Assembly (NCBI GenBank): GCA_028275075.1
Contig: JAQCNK010000193.1
Coordinates: 1-7,461 of the forward strand
Origin: Haloarcula sp.
GTDB lineage: Archaea > Halobacteriota > Halobacteria > Halobacteriales > Haloarculaceae
DNA: 7,461 nt
Direction of reading: 5' to 3'
Shown: positions 1 to 6,658 of the stretch, piece by piece
Layout of the letters: every line of letters begins with the position of its first letter
Position numbering within the stretch: the stretch's first letter is position 1
The notes under the pieces: model-generated
What the model was told of the DNA's origin: nothing
Seen by the model: the letters and a program-made list of their open reading frames with translations, nothing else
The model's database searches: none
Program-made: the position numbers and the translations under genes

Positions 1-137
1 CCGAGAGGCCAGCGATACCGGGGAGAGACGACAACAGTCCGCCTGATATTTTGCGAGCACTCCAGTCGCCGGTGAAAATCGATCGGTACAGTAGCGGGTG
101 ACTTCCCCCGGGAGCTACGGCCCGGTCGATGGACAGC

Positions 138-145
138 TATAAGTG
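138..145 (+). promoter_or_regulatory. Probable TATA box of the leuA-type gene
   Basis: TATAAGTG lies about 40 bases before the preferred leuA ATG at 182. Archaeal transcripts usually start about 25-27 bases downstream of the TATA centre, which puts the start near 165-170. The leader would then be only about 12-17 bases, typical of haloarchaea. No Shine-Dalgarno motif is seen before 182. The purine-rich upstream recognition element is not clear, so the call rests on the box and its spacing. Confidence 0.5.
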
Positions 146-181
146 TTGGAAGTGACCAGTGTAAGTTGCTTATGTCCAACA

Positions 182-1393
182 ATGAGGGCACGTCGGGATC
201 CCCGGCGGATCGAGTTCTTCCAGGGCACACTGGATTCCACGTCTGAGATTACAGACGCACGCATATTCGACACCACACTGCGCGACGGTGAGCAGTCGCC
301 ACGTACGTCGTTCAACTACGAGGACAAACGCGAGATAGCTGCGGTACTCGACGAGATGGGCACCCACGTCATCGAGGCCGGGTTCCCCGTCAACTCCGAC
401 GCCGAGTTCGAGGCCGTCCGCGACATCGCCGAGTCCACCCATGTCACGACCTGTGGCCTAGCGCGTGTGGTCGAAAAGGATATCGAGGCGGCCCTGGACT
501 CGGGTGTGGATATGGTCCACACCTTCGTCTCGACGTCCGACGTACAGTTACAAGACTCCATGCACGCGACACGCCAAGAAGCGCTGGACTCGGCCGTCGA
601 GTCCGTTGAACGCATCAAAGAGGCGGGCGTCGAGTGCATGTTCTCGCCGATGGACGCCACCCGAACCTCGGAAGACTTCCTCATCGAAGTCATCGAAGCG
701 ACATCTGACGCAGGTGCGGACTGGATCAACATCCCCGACACCTGCGGAGTCGCGACGCCCCGAAGATTCTACGACCTGATAGAGATCGTCGATTCGCACA
801 CGGACGCGCGGATCGACGTTCACACGCACGATGACTTCGGGTTCGCCTCGGCAAACGCCATTTCCGGCTTCGAGGCGGGCGCGAGCCAGTCCCAGGTATC
901 GGTGAACGGTATCGGCGAGCGAGCAGGGAACGCGGCCTACGAGGAGGTCGTGATGGCGCTCGAATCGCTTTACGACGTGAACACGGGTATTGATACGACC
1001 CGTATCACGGAGCTGTCACGGCTAATCGAGGAGAAGTCCGACATTCCGGTGCCGGCGAACAAACCAATCGTCGGGCGCAACGCTTTCTCCCACGAGAGCG
1101 GCATCCACGCCGCGGGCGTCATCGAAAACTCCGATACGTTTGAGCCCGGCGTCATGACCCCCGAGATGGTCGGTGCCGAGCGCGAGTTGGTGCTGGGAAA
1201 ACACACCGGCGCACACTCCGTGCGTGAGCGCCTGGTCGATTCGGGCTATGCTCCAACGGACGCCGAAGTACGGGAGGTGACCCGTCGCGTCAAGGAGTTC
1301 GGTGCGGAGAAACAGCAGGTCACCATGAGCGAACTCAAACGGTTCGCCAAGGAGGTCGGTGTCGACGAGGAGAGTGAGGAGGTCCGGGCGTAG
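182..1393 (+). CDS. leuA: 2-isopropylmalate / citramalate synthase family protein, short form without regulatory domain
   Basis: This enzyme condenses acetyl-CoA with a 2-oxo acid: 2-oxoisovalerate to 2-isopropylmalate (leucine) or pyruvate to citramalate (isoleucine). Counting from ATG 182 (403 aa), the DRE-TIM barrel begins at FDTTLRDGEQ (residues 29-38; R34 and D35 catalytic or metal-binding). The second family signature HTHDDFG is at 214-220 (H214 and H216 bind metal), and NGIGERAGN at 242-250 supplies N250. FSHESGIHA (302-310) and LGKHTGAHS (338-346) belong to the subdomains that follow the barrel. The protein stops about 100 residues short of classical LeuA and has no C-terminal leucine-binding dimer domain. 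The open frame extends back to a GTG at 143, but that codon overlaps the TATA box, so 182 is preferred. An out-of-frame ATG at 172 complicates the start. LeuA versus CimA substrate choice cannot be settled from sequence alone; in haloarchaea such proteins carry both names. Confidence 0.9.
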   Translation: MRARRDPRRIEFFQGTLDSTSEITDARIFDTTLRDGEQSPRTSFNYEDKREIAAVLDEMGTHVIEAGFPVNSDAEFEAVRDIAESTHVTTCGLARVVEKDIEAALDSGVDMVHTFVSTSDVQLQDSMHATRQEALDSAVESVERIKEAGVECMFSPMDATRTSEDFLIEVIEATSDAGADWINIPDTCGVATPRRFYDLIEIVDSHTDARIDVHTHDDFGFASANAISGFEAGASQSQVSVNGIGERAGNAAYEEVVMALESLYDVNTGIDTTRITELSRLIEEKSDIPVPANKPIVGRNAFSHESGIHAAGVIENSDTFEPGVMTPEMVGAERELVLGKHTGAHSVRERLVDSGYAPTDAEVREVTRRVKEFGAEKQQVTMSELKRFAKEVGVDEESEEVRA

Positions 1394-1488
1394 GCTGATG
1401 ACCTCGGTTCCGGTCAGTGGCACTTGCCAACCGTCGTCAGCCCGTCTCGGCCCTGTCGACCCGGTTCGTCAGATACTCTCACAGAACG

Positions 1489-1495
1489 TTTATTA
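1489..1495 (+). promoter_or_regulatory. TATA box of the ilvB leader transcript
   Basis: TTTATTA, preceded by AGAACG, stands out in a GC-rich gap and closely fits haloarchaeal TATA elements. Its centre (1492) is 30 bases before the ATG at 1522, so transcription should start about 0-4 bases before that ATG. This predicts a leaderless mRNA whose first codon belongs to the 28-codon leader ORF. The ilvB coding region begins only about 208 bases later, giving a long 5' leader for a haloarchaeal gene. Confidence 0.65.
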
Positions 1496-1521
1496 CCCAC
1501 CGCCAACAGTTACAGTATACG

Positions 1522-1608
1522 ATGACAGCGCACGCTGGTGTTTCGGCTCGACCGACCGCCAGCGGCGCGCTTCTTCTTTCCGGTGTAGGTATTGTAGGGG
1601 CTTTCTAG
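1522..1608 (+). CDS. Putative branched-chain amino acid leader peptide (28 aa) upstream of ilvB
   Basis: The ORF starts MTAHAGVSAR and ends GALLLSGVGIVGAF, then TAG. Residues 17-25 contain three consecutive Leu, then Val, Ile and Val, the very products of the operon. These are encoded CTT CTT CTT, GTA, ATT and GTA, whereas the genes around it mostly use C- or G-ending codons for these residues. The ORF sits at the leaderless position of a good TATA box, 121 bases ahead of ilvB. By analogy with bacterial ilv and leu leader peptides, I infer that ribosome slowing on these codons under Leu/Val/Ile shortage controls expression of the downstream genes. The frame stays open upstream to a GTG at 1417, but that stretch contains the promoter, so ATG 1522 is the sensible start. 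It could alternatively be an ordinary small membrane-inserting protein, since its C-terminal third is hydrophobic. The function is inferred, not shown. Confidence 0.6.
   Translation: MTAHAGVSARPTASGALLLSGVGIVGAF
1527..1571 (+). promoter_or_regulatory. Leader hairpin 1, overlapping the leader ORF, followed by a U/C-rich tract
   Basis: Paired arms are AGCGC (1527-1531) with GCGCT (1567-1571), CGCTGG (1533-1538) with CCAGCG (1559-1564), and an apical TCGG (1543-1546) with CCGA (1552-1555) around loop CTCGA. This gives 15 base pairs with two small internal loops. It is immediately followed by TTCTTCTTTCC, which is the Leu codon tract, so the arrangement looks somewhat like an intrinsic terminator with an interrupted U run. 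It was found by eye; no folding energy was computed. Confidence 0.45.
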
Positions 1609-1620
1609 CCCCGCAACACC
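1582..1620 (+). promoter_or_regulatory. Leader hairpin 2, spanning the Val/Ile codons and stop of the leader ORF
   Basis: A perfect 6-bp stem GGGGCT (1597-1602) with AGCCCC (1607-1612) closes a TTCT loop; the TAG stop straddles loop and stem. The stem extends outward, past one bulged A, through TTGT (1592-1595) with GCAA (1613-1616). Across a 6-base internal loop it continues as GGTG (1582-1585) with CACC (1617-1620). A ribosome held on the Leu codons at 1570-1578 would cover the left arm, which suits an attenuator. It is not followed by a U-rich run, so it is not a classical terminator. Confidence 0.45.
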
Positions 1621-1638
1621 CACTCCCGTCACAGTCCG

Positions 1639-1652
1639 TACCGATTACCGAT
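1639..1652. repeat. Tandem 7-base direct repeat in the ilvB leader
   Basis: TACCGAT occurs twice head to tail and is followed at once by CACC CACC (1653-1660). The repeat lies in a G-poor, C/A-rich stretch (about 1611-1700, 13 G in 90 bases) that should be weakly structured in RNA. It lies downstream of the predicted transcription start, so a role would be as an RNA-binding site or as a DNA operator within the transcribed leader. It may also be chance. Confidence 0.35.
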
Positions 1653-1673
1653 CACCCACCAGAGACCCCAGCT

Positions 1674-1733
1674 ATGCACACAGCACACACAGATTCCACG
1701 TATCGACCGAGAAGCCACGGAGGGCGAGCATGA
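1674..1733 (+). CDS. Possible 19-aa upstream ORF overlapping the ilvB start
   Basis: ATG at 1674 opens a 19-codon frame (MHTAHTDSTY onward) whose TGA (1731-1733) overlaps the ilvB ATG (1730-1732) as ATGA. A translating ribosome would run over the ilvB Shine-Dalgarno and end on its start, the layout used for translational coupling. Against it, no Shine-Dalgarno precedes 1674 and the codons (ACA, GCA, AGA, TAT) are not typical of the neighbouring genes. Nothing about the peptide suggests a function of its own. Confidence 0.3.
   Translation: MHTAHTDSTYRPRSHGGRA
1719..1724 (+). promoter_or_regulatory. Shine-Dalgarno of ilvB
   Basis: GGAGGG, 5 bases before ATG 1730, complements the archaeal 16S rRNA 3' end. 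It fixes the ilvB start and shows that ilvB is initiated internally on a transcript with a real 5' leader, not leaderless. Confidence 0.6.
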
Positions 1734-3502
1734 GCGAACACGCAAAAATGCCCGCCGATGAGGAGACAACAGACGAGGAGACGGCGGCCGACAGTGAGCA
1801 GGCGCCGGTGACGACCGGTGCACAGTCGGTCGTCCGCGCGTTGGAAAACGCCGGCGCGGAGTACATCTTCGGCGTCCAGGGCGGGGCAATCATGCCCGTC
1901 TACGACGCGCTGTATGACTCTGCGGAGCTGAACCACGTGACGATGGCCCACGAGCAGGGGGCGTCCCACGCCGCCGACGCCTACGGCATCGTCAGCGGCA
2001 GCCCCGGCGTCTGTTTCGCTACCTCAGGGCCGGGGGCGACGAACCTCGTCACTGGTATCGCCGACGCAAACATGGACTCGGACCCGATGATCGCGCTAAC
2101 CGGCCAAGTCCCGACGGAGTTCGTCGGCAACGACGCCTTCCAAGAGACCGATACGGTGGGTATCACCCAGCCGGTCACCAAGGAGAGCTACTTCGCCGCC
2201 AGCCCGAACACTGTCGGCGACGACGTCGGCGAGGCATTCGCGCTGGCCGACGCCGGCCGCCAGGGCCCGACACTGGTCGACCTCCCGAAGGATGTCACGC
2301 AGGGCGAGGCGGACCGCGAGCCCGATGCGCCGAAGACTCCTGACACCTACGAGGTGCAGGAAGAAGCCGACGACGAAGACGTCCAAGAAGCCGCCGAGGC
2401 GCTCGCGGCCGCGGACCGGCCCGTTATCCTCTCGGGCGGGGGCGTCATCAAGGCCGACGCCTCCAGCGCACTGCGGGAGTTCGCCATGGAGTACGAGATT
2501 CCGGTCATCACGACGATGCCGGGTATCGGGAGCTTCCCAGAAGACCACGAACTCTCGCTGGAGTGGGCCGGAATGCACGGCACCGGCTACGCCAACATGG
2601 CTATCTCGAACACGGATTGCCTGCTGGCCATCGGCACCCGGTTCGACGACCGACTGACAGGCGGTGTCGACTCCTTTGCCCCCGACGCGGAGGTCATCCA
2701 CATCGACATCGACCCCGCCGAGATAAGCAAGAACATCTACGCGGACTACCCGCTCATCGGCGATGCCCGGAAGGTCCTGCGCCAACTGTTCGACGCCATG
2801 CCGAGCGTCCCTGACGTGGACGAATGGCGCGAGCAGTGCCAGACCTGGAAAGACGAGTACCCGATGACGTACGACACGCCCGACGACGAGCCACTGAAAC
2901 CCCAGTACGTCGTTGAAACGTTCAGTGACGCCACCCCGGACGACACCATTGTCTGTACCGGTGTCGGCCAACACCAGATGTGGGCCTCCCAGTTCTGGGA
3001 GTACACCGAGCCCCGCACGTGGGTCTCCTCGCATGGGCTGGGGACGATGGGATACGGTGTCCCCGCCGCCATCGGTGCGAAACTCGCGGCCCCTGACCAG
3101 GAAGTCGTCTGTTTCGACGGCGACGGCTCGTTCCTGATGACGGTCCAAGGACTGTCGGTCGCGGTCCGTGAGCAACTGGACATCACCTACGTCGTCCTGA
3201 ACAACGAGGCGGTCGGGATGGTCCGCCAGTGGCAGGACGGCTTCTACGAAGGTCGCCGGATGGCCTCGGAGTACCCCTGGATTCCGCAGTTCGATAAGCT
3301 CGCCGAGGCCTTCGGCGCTCGTGGATTCCGACTAGAGGCACAGGAAAACGTCGAGGAGACCATCAAAGCGGCACGCGAGTACGACGGTCCGAGCGTCATC
3401 GACGCCCACATCGACCCCGGTGAGAACGTCTTCCCGATGGTTCCAAGCGGCGGTGACAACGGGAAGTTCGCACTGCAGGAAGACCACTTGGAGGAACTCT
3501 AA
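1730..3502 (+). CDS. ilvB: Acetolactate (acetohydroxyacid) synthase, large catalytic subunit
   Basis: This ThDP-dependent enzyme condenses two pyruvates to 2-acetolactate (valine, leucine) or pyruvate with 2-oxobutyrate to 2-aceto-2-hydroxybutyrate (isoleucine). It is cytoplasmic and pairs with the small subunit encoded next. The 590-aa protein has an acidic, low-complexity N-terminus (about residues 8-25), then the ThDP pyrimidine domain with FGVQGGAIMPVYDAL (47-61) and catalytic Glu75 in AHEQGASHAADAYG. The TGQVPTEFVGNDAFQETD segment (124-141) is characteristic of acetohydroxyacid synthases. The C-terminal ThDP/Mg2+ motif runs from GDGS (464-467) to the NN pair (491-492), followed by VRQWQDGFYEGRR. 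Length is normal for the family. The start is supported by GGAGGG at 1719-1724. The TAA stop overlaps the ilvN ATG by one base, so both subunits are probably made in a coupled way. Confidence 0.97.
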   Translation: MSEHAKMPADEETTDEETAADSEQAPVTTGAQSVVRALENAGAEYIFGVQGGAIMPVYDALYDSAELNHVTMAHEQGASHAADAYGIVSGSPGVCFATSGPGATNLVTGIADANMDSDPMIALTGQVPTEFVGNDAFQETDTVGITQPVTKESYFAASPNTVGDDVGEAFALADAGRQGPTLVDLPKDVTQGEADREPDAPKTPDTYEVQEEADDEDVQEAAEALAAADRPVILSGGGVIKADASSALREFAMEYEIPVITTMPGIGSFPEDHELSLEWAGMHGTGYANMAISNTDCLLAIGTRFDDRLTGGVDSFAPDAEVIHIDIDPAEISKNIYADYPLIGDARKVLRQLFDAMPSVPDVDEWREQCQTWKDEYPMTYDTPDDEPLKPQYVVETFSDATPDDTIVCTGVGQHQMWASQFWEYTEPRTWVSSHGLGTMGYGVPAAIGAKLAAPDQEVVCFDGDGSFLMTVQGLSVAVREQLDITYVVLNNEAVGMVRQWQDGFYEGRRMASEYPWIPQFDKLAEAFGARGFRLEAQENVEETIKAAREYDGPSVIDAHIDPGENVFPMVPSGGDNGKFALQEDHLEEL

Positions 3503-4101
3503 TGACTGGTGGAATGCCCGGCCCATCGCCACACGATCGCATGCAGCCGACAGGCCGACGGAACTCCCAGGGTATCCGAATCGACCCCGAGGCGGAAGTG
3601 ACCCACGAGCCCCGACAGGCGGTCCTGTCGACGCTGGTCAAACACAAGCCTGGCGTGTTATCAGAGGTCTCCGCGCTGTTTAGCCGCCGGCAGTTCAACA
3701 TCGAAAGTCTCACCGTTGGTCCAACGGTCGATGATGATACGGCCCGGATGACCATCCTCATCGAGGAGCCCGAACCCGGCATCGACCAGGCGAAAAAGCA
3801 GCTTCGAAAGCTGGTCCCCGTCATCGAGGTGACGGAGCTGGACCCGACTGCGCTCCGCCGGGAGCTCGCGCTGATCAAGGTCGCTGGGGAGAAACCGGAC
3901 GACGTCAACGCCGTGGCGGAGATGTACGACGGCCAGGCCGTCGACGCCTCCACGGATTCGGTGACGGTCGAGATTACGGGCAGCAAGCAGAAAATCGACG
4001 CTGCCGTCGAGGCGTTCAAACAGTTCGACGTGCAGGAAGTCGTGCGGACGGGGGCCGCCGCGCTGGAACGAGGCCCCGATACACTGGAGAAACATGACTG
4101 A
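3502..4101 (+). CDS. ilvN: Acetolactate synthase, small regulatory subunit
   Basis: This regulatory partner of IlvB activates the catalytic subunit and carries valine feedback inhibition. The 199-aa protein has a 36-residue extension, then an ACT domain (about 38-112) with [13 protein letters not shown] and [15 protein letters not shown]51 and N66 align with the Gly14 and Asn29 positions known to form the valine site in Escherichia coli IlvH, so valine sensitivity is likely. A second ACT-like C-terminal domain starts near RRELALIKV (119-127). The start overlaps the ilvB stop (TAATG), with GGAGG at 3490-3494 seven bases ahead. Internal ATGs at 3514 and 3541 are possible but have weaker support. 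The C-terminus overlaps ilvC by 8 bases. Confidence 0.96.
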   Translation: MTGGMPGPSPHDRMQPTGRRNSQGIRIDPEAEVTHEPRQAVLSTLVKHKPGVLSEVSALFSRRQFNIESLTVGPTVDDDTARMTILIEEPEPGIDQAKKQLRKLVPVIEVTELDPTALRRELALIKVAGEKPDDVNAVAEMYDGQAVDASTDSVTVEITGSKQKIDAAVEAFKQFDVQEVVRTGAAALERGPDTLEKHD

Positions 4102-5119
4102 CGAACTCAATACAACAGTCTACTATGACGACGATGCCGACGTATCGCACGTAACCGACGAGACAGTAGCCGTGCTGGGCTATGGCTCGCAGGGCCACGC
4201 CCACGCGCTGAACCTCCACGATTCAGGTGTCGATGTCATTGTCGGCCTCCGCAAAGGTTCCTCCTCGCGCGATGACGCCCAAGCGTCGGGCCTCACGGTC
4301 AAGACTCCCGACGTGGCCGCCGCCGAGGCGGACCGTGTCGTCATGCTGGTCCCCGATACGGTCCAGCCCGCGGTGTACGAAGCCATTTCGGACGGGTTGG
4401 AACCTGGCGACACGCTGCAGTTCGCCCACGGGCTCAACATCCATTACGGCCAGATTGAGCCCGAAGAGGGCGTCGACGTGACGATGGTCGCACCCAAGTC
4501 TCCCGGCCACCTCGTCCGCCGGACCTACGACCGCGGCGAGGGTACCCCCGGGCTCATCGCCGTCTATCAGGACGCCACCGGCGACGCCAAGGAGGGTGCG
4601 CTCTCGTATGCGAAAGCCATCGGCTGTACGCGAGCGGGCGTCATCGAGACCACGTTTCAGGAAGAAGTCGAAACCGATCTCTTCGGCGAGCAGGCCGTCC
4701 TCTGTGGCGGCGTCACCGAGATGGTGAAAGTCGGCTTTGAGACGCTCGTCGACGCCGGATACGCCCCGGAGATGGCCTACTTCGAGTGTTTGAACGAGCT
4801 CAAACTCATCGTCGATCTGATGTACGAGGGCGGCCACATGGAGATGTGGAACTCGGTCTCCGATACGGCGGAATACGGCGGACTGACTCGCGGTGAGGAG
4901 GTCATCAACCGTGAGGGGATGGAGCAGATTCTCGAAGAGATCCAGAACGGGGAGTTTACCCGCGAGTGGATCCTGGAGAACAAGGCCGGTCGGCCGAGCT
5001 ACAGACAGTATCGGCAGGCCGAACAGAACCACGAGATCGAGCGCGTCGGCAGCGGCCTGCGCGAACTGTTCTCGTGGGACGAACAGCAGGACGCGGCCGA
5101 AGTGCCAGCGGACGACTGA
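4094..5119 (+). CDS. ilvC: Ketol-acid reductoisomerase, class I
   Basis: This enzyme carries out Mg2+-dependent alkyl migration and NAD(P)H reduction of 2-acetolactate or 2-aceto-2-hydroxybutyrate to the 2,3-dihydroxy acids, the step after IlvBN. The 341-aa length is that of the short class I form. An N-terminal Rossmann fold shows [12 protein letters not shown] (29-40), and the RKGSSS loop (53-58) fits NADPH preference. H112 lies in FAHGLN. The all-helical C-terminal domain provides D195 and E199 (TDLFGEQ), E231 and E235 (ECLNELKLI) and the substrate Ser256 in [10 protein letters not shown], so the active site looks intact. The start overlaps the ilvN end by 8 bases and is preceded by a modest GGAG at 4086-4089. 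A short acidic tail ([13 protein letters not shown]) follows the conserved domain. Confidence 0.97.
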   Translation: MTDELNTTVYYDDDADVSHVTDETVAVLGYGSQGHAHALNLHDSGVDVIVGLRKGSSSRDDAQASGLTVKTPDVAAAEADRVVMLVPDTVQPAVYEAISDGLEPGDTLQFAHGLNIHYGQIEPEEGVDVTMVAPKSPGHLVRRTYDRGEGTPGLIAVYQDATGDAKEGALSYAKAIGCTRAGVIETTFQEEVETDLFGEQAVLCGGVTEMVKVGFETLVDAGYAPEMAYFECLNELKLIVDLMYEGGHMEMWNSVSDTAEYGGLTRGEEVINREGMEQILEEIQNGEFTREWILENKAGRPSYRQYRQAEQNHEIERVGSGLRELFSWDEQQDAAEVPADD

Positions 5120-5123
5120 GATA

Positions 5124-5240
5124 ATGAGCGAACGAATGCAAGACGCGGATCACACGGCGCCACGAACTACCGACACGTTCGGAACGGCGTTCACGTGCGG
5201 CTCGGCAGTCGCGACCGAAAGACGAGACGGATCAGTATGA
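5124..5240 (+). CDS. Small hypothetical protein (38 aa) between ilvC and leuC
   Basis: The ORF begins [10 protein letters not shown], 4 bases after the ilvC stop, and ends ATERRDGSV with a TGA at 5238-5240 that overlaps the leuC ATG as ATGA. It fills the only gap between ilvC and leuC exactly. I recognise no domain. The peptide is hydrophilic, with a central [14 protein letters not shown] segment carrying one Cys, and has no membrane segment. No clear Shine-Dalgarno precedes either it or leuC, so leuC is probably translated by termination-reinitiation from this ORF. It may be a coupling device only, or a small protein with its own role. I recall that Haloferax volcanii has a small gene at the same place, which would favour a real conserved gene, but I cannot check this. 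Confidence 0.6.
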   Translation: MSERMQDADHTAPRTTDTFGTAFTCGSAVATERRDGSV

Positions 5241-6658
5241 GTCAGGATACACTGTACGACAAGGTATGGGACCAGCATAAAGTAACGACGCTGCCTAACG
5301 GGCAAGACCAGCTGTTTGTCGGGCTCCACCTCATCCACGAGGTCACGAGCCCGCAGGCGTTCGGGATGCTCCAAGAGCGCGGTCTGGAGGTCGCCCGCCC
5401 TGATCTGACCCACGCCACGGTCGACCACATCGTTCCGACTGCGAACCAGGACCGACCCTACGCCGACGACGCAGCCGAACGGATGATGGCCGAACTGGAA
5501 GAGAACGTCCGCGATGCGGGCATCCAGTTTTCGGACCCGTCAACGGGCGATCAGGGTATCGTCCACGTCATCGGGCCGGAGCAGGGTATCACCCAGCCCG
5601 GTAAGACCATCGTCTGTGGCGACAGCCACACCTCAACCCATGGCGCCTTCGGCGCGTTGGCCTTTGGTATCGGGACCAGCCAGATCCGCGACGTGCTGGC
5701 AACGCAGACCATCGCGATGGAGAAACAGAAGGTCCGCAAGATCGAGGTCACCGGTGAACTGGAGGAGGGTGTCGAAGCGAAGGACATCATCCTCGAGATC
5801 ATCCGCCGCCTGGGAACCGAGGGTGGCGTCGGCTACGTCTACGAGTACGCCGGCGAGACCATCGAGAACCTCGATATGGAGGGGCGGATGTCTATCTGTA
5901 ATATGTCCATCGAGGGCGGCGCTCGCGCGGGCTATGTCAACCCCGACGAGACCACCTACGAGTGGCTCGAGCAGACGGACTACTTCCAGGAACACCCCGA
6001 GAAGTTCGAGGAACTCAAGCCGTACTGGGAGTCCATTCGTAGCGACGACGACGCCGAGTACGATGACGTCGTGGAAATCGATGCCGGTGAACTGGACCCG
6101 GTCGTCACGTGGGGAACCACTCCGGGACAGGGCATCGGTATTGACGATCCGATTCCGGCCCCCGAGGAACTCGCCGACGACAAGGTCGACACCGCTCGCC
6201 GCGCACAGAAACACATGCGCGTCGAGCCCGGCGAGTCCATGGAAGGGTACGACATCGACGTCGCCTTCCTGGGCTCCTGTACGAACGCTCGACTGCCCGA
6301 CCTCCGCCGTGCGGCCCGCATCGTGAAAGGCAGGCAAGTCGACGACAGCGTCCGCGCCTTCGTCGTCCCTGGTAGCCAGCGCGTCCAGCGGGCTGCCGAA
6401 GCGGAAGGACTCAAGGACATCTTCGAGGAAGCCGGCTTCGAGTGGCGAAACGCCGGCTGTTCGATGTGTCTGGGCATGAACGAGGATCAGTTGGAGGGCG
6501 ACGAGGCCTGTGCTAGCTCCTCGAACCGGAACTTCGTCGGCCGCCAGGGCAGCAAAGACGGTCGCACCGTCCTGATGAACCCACGGATGGTCGCCGCAGC
6601 GGCTGTCAACGGGGAGGTATCTGACGTTCGCGACATCAGGGAGGTGGCAGTAGCATGA
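5237..6658 (+). CDS. leuC: 3-isopropylmalate dehydratase (isomerase), large subunit
   Basis: With LeuD this subunit isomerises 2-isopropylmalate to 3-isopropylmalate, and possibly citramalate to methylmalate, using a 4Fe-4S cluster. The 473-aa protein begins [16 protein letters not shown], the usual N-terminus of bacterial-type LeuC. The aconitase-family motif [21 protein letters not shown] starts near residue 132. Cluster ligands are C348 (GSCTNAR), C408 and C411 ([10 protein letters not shown]), matching the standard C-x59-C-x2-C spacing. The frame is open upstream to a GTG at 5195, but ATG 5237 fits the family N-terminus and overlaps the stop of the 38-codon ORF. Its own stop overlaps leuD as ATGA. 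Length and N-terminus match bacterial LeuC rather than the roughly 420-aa archaeal homoaconitase-like type. Confidence 0.97.
   Translation: MSQDTLYDKVWDQHKVTTLPNGQDQLFVGLHLIHEVTSPQAFGMLQERGLEVARPDLTHATVDHIVPTANQDRPYADDAAERMMAELEENVRDAGIQFSDPSTGDQGIVHVIGPEQGITQPGKTIVCGDSHTSTHGAFGALAFGIGTSQIRDVLATQTIAMEKQKVRKIEVTGELEEGVEAKDIILEIIRRLGTEGGVGYVYEYAGETIENLDMEGRMSICNMSIEGGARAGYVNPDETTYEWLEQTDYFQEHPEKFEELKPYWESIRSDDDAEYDDVVEIDAGELDPVVTWGTTPGQGIGIDDPIPAPEELADDKVDTARRAQKHMRVEPGESMEGYDIDVAFLGSCTNARLPDLRRAARIVKGRQVDDSVRAFVVPGSQRVQRAAEAEGLKDIFEEAGFEWRNAGCSMCLGMNEDQLEGDEACASSSNRNFVGRQGSKDGRTVLMNPRMVAAAAVNGEVSDVRDIREVAVA
6640..6646 (+). promoter_or_regulatory. Shine-Dalgarno of leuD inside leuC
   Basis: GGAGGTG, 8 bases before ATG 6655, is a near-perfect match to the anti-Shine-Dalgarno and fixes the leuD start within the end of leuC. 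Confidence 0.6.

Noticed and set aside
1..137. Possible end of an upstream gene (a short + frame stops at 44-46), or an RNA gene
   Set aside because: Too short to identify, no motif, and no cloverleaf or other RNA fold could be made by eye. I see no supportable gene here.
143..181. GTG start for the leuA-type gene
   Set aside because: The codon overlaps the probable TATA box, so it would not be within the transcript.
1399..1429. Stem-loops after leuA (TGACC/GGTCA at 1399-1416; TGGC/GCCA at 1418-1429)
   Set aside because: Stems of only 4-5 bp with no following U-run; not enough to call a terminator.
1417..1521. Upstream extension of the 28-codon leader ORF to a GTG
   Set aside because: It contains the TTTATTA promoter element, so it would lie outside the predicted transcript.
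2096..3175. 359-codon open frame on the minus strand across ilvB
   Set aside because: Its product is Arg/Val/Asp-rich with no recognisable motif, and it lies wholly inside a clear ilvB. Long antisense frames are expected in GC-rich genes.
5195..5236. GTG start for leuC
   Set aside because: The added 14 residues are basic and not part of LeuC. ATG 5237 gives the family N-terminus and the ATGA junction.
5514..6326. 270-codon plus-strand frame inside leuC
   Set aside because: Ser/Arg/Thr-rich out-of-frame shadow of leuC, unlike the acidic proteins around it.
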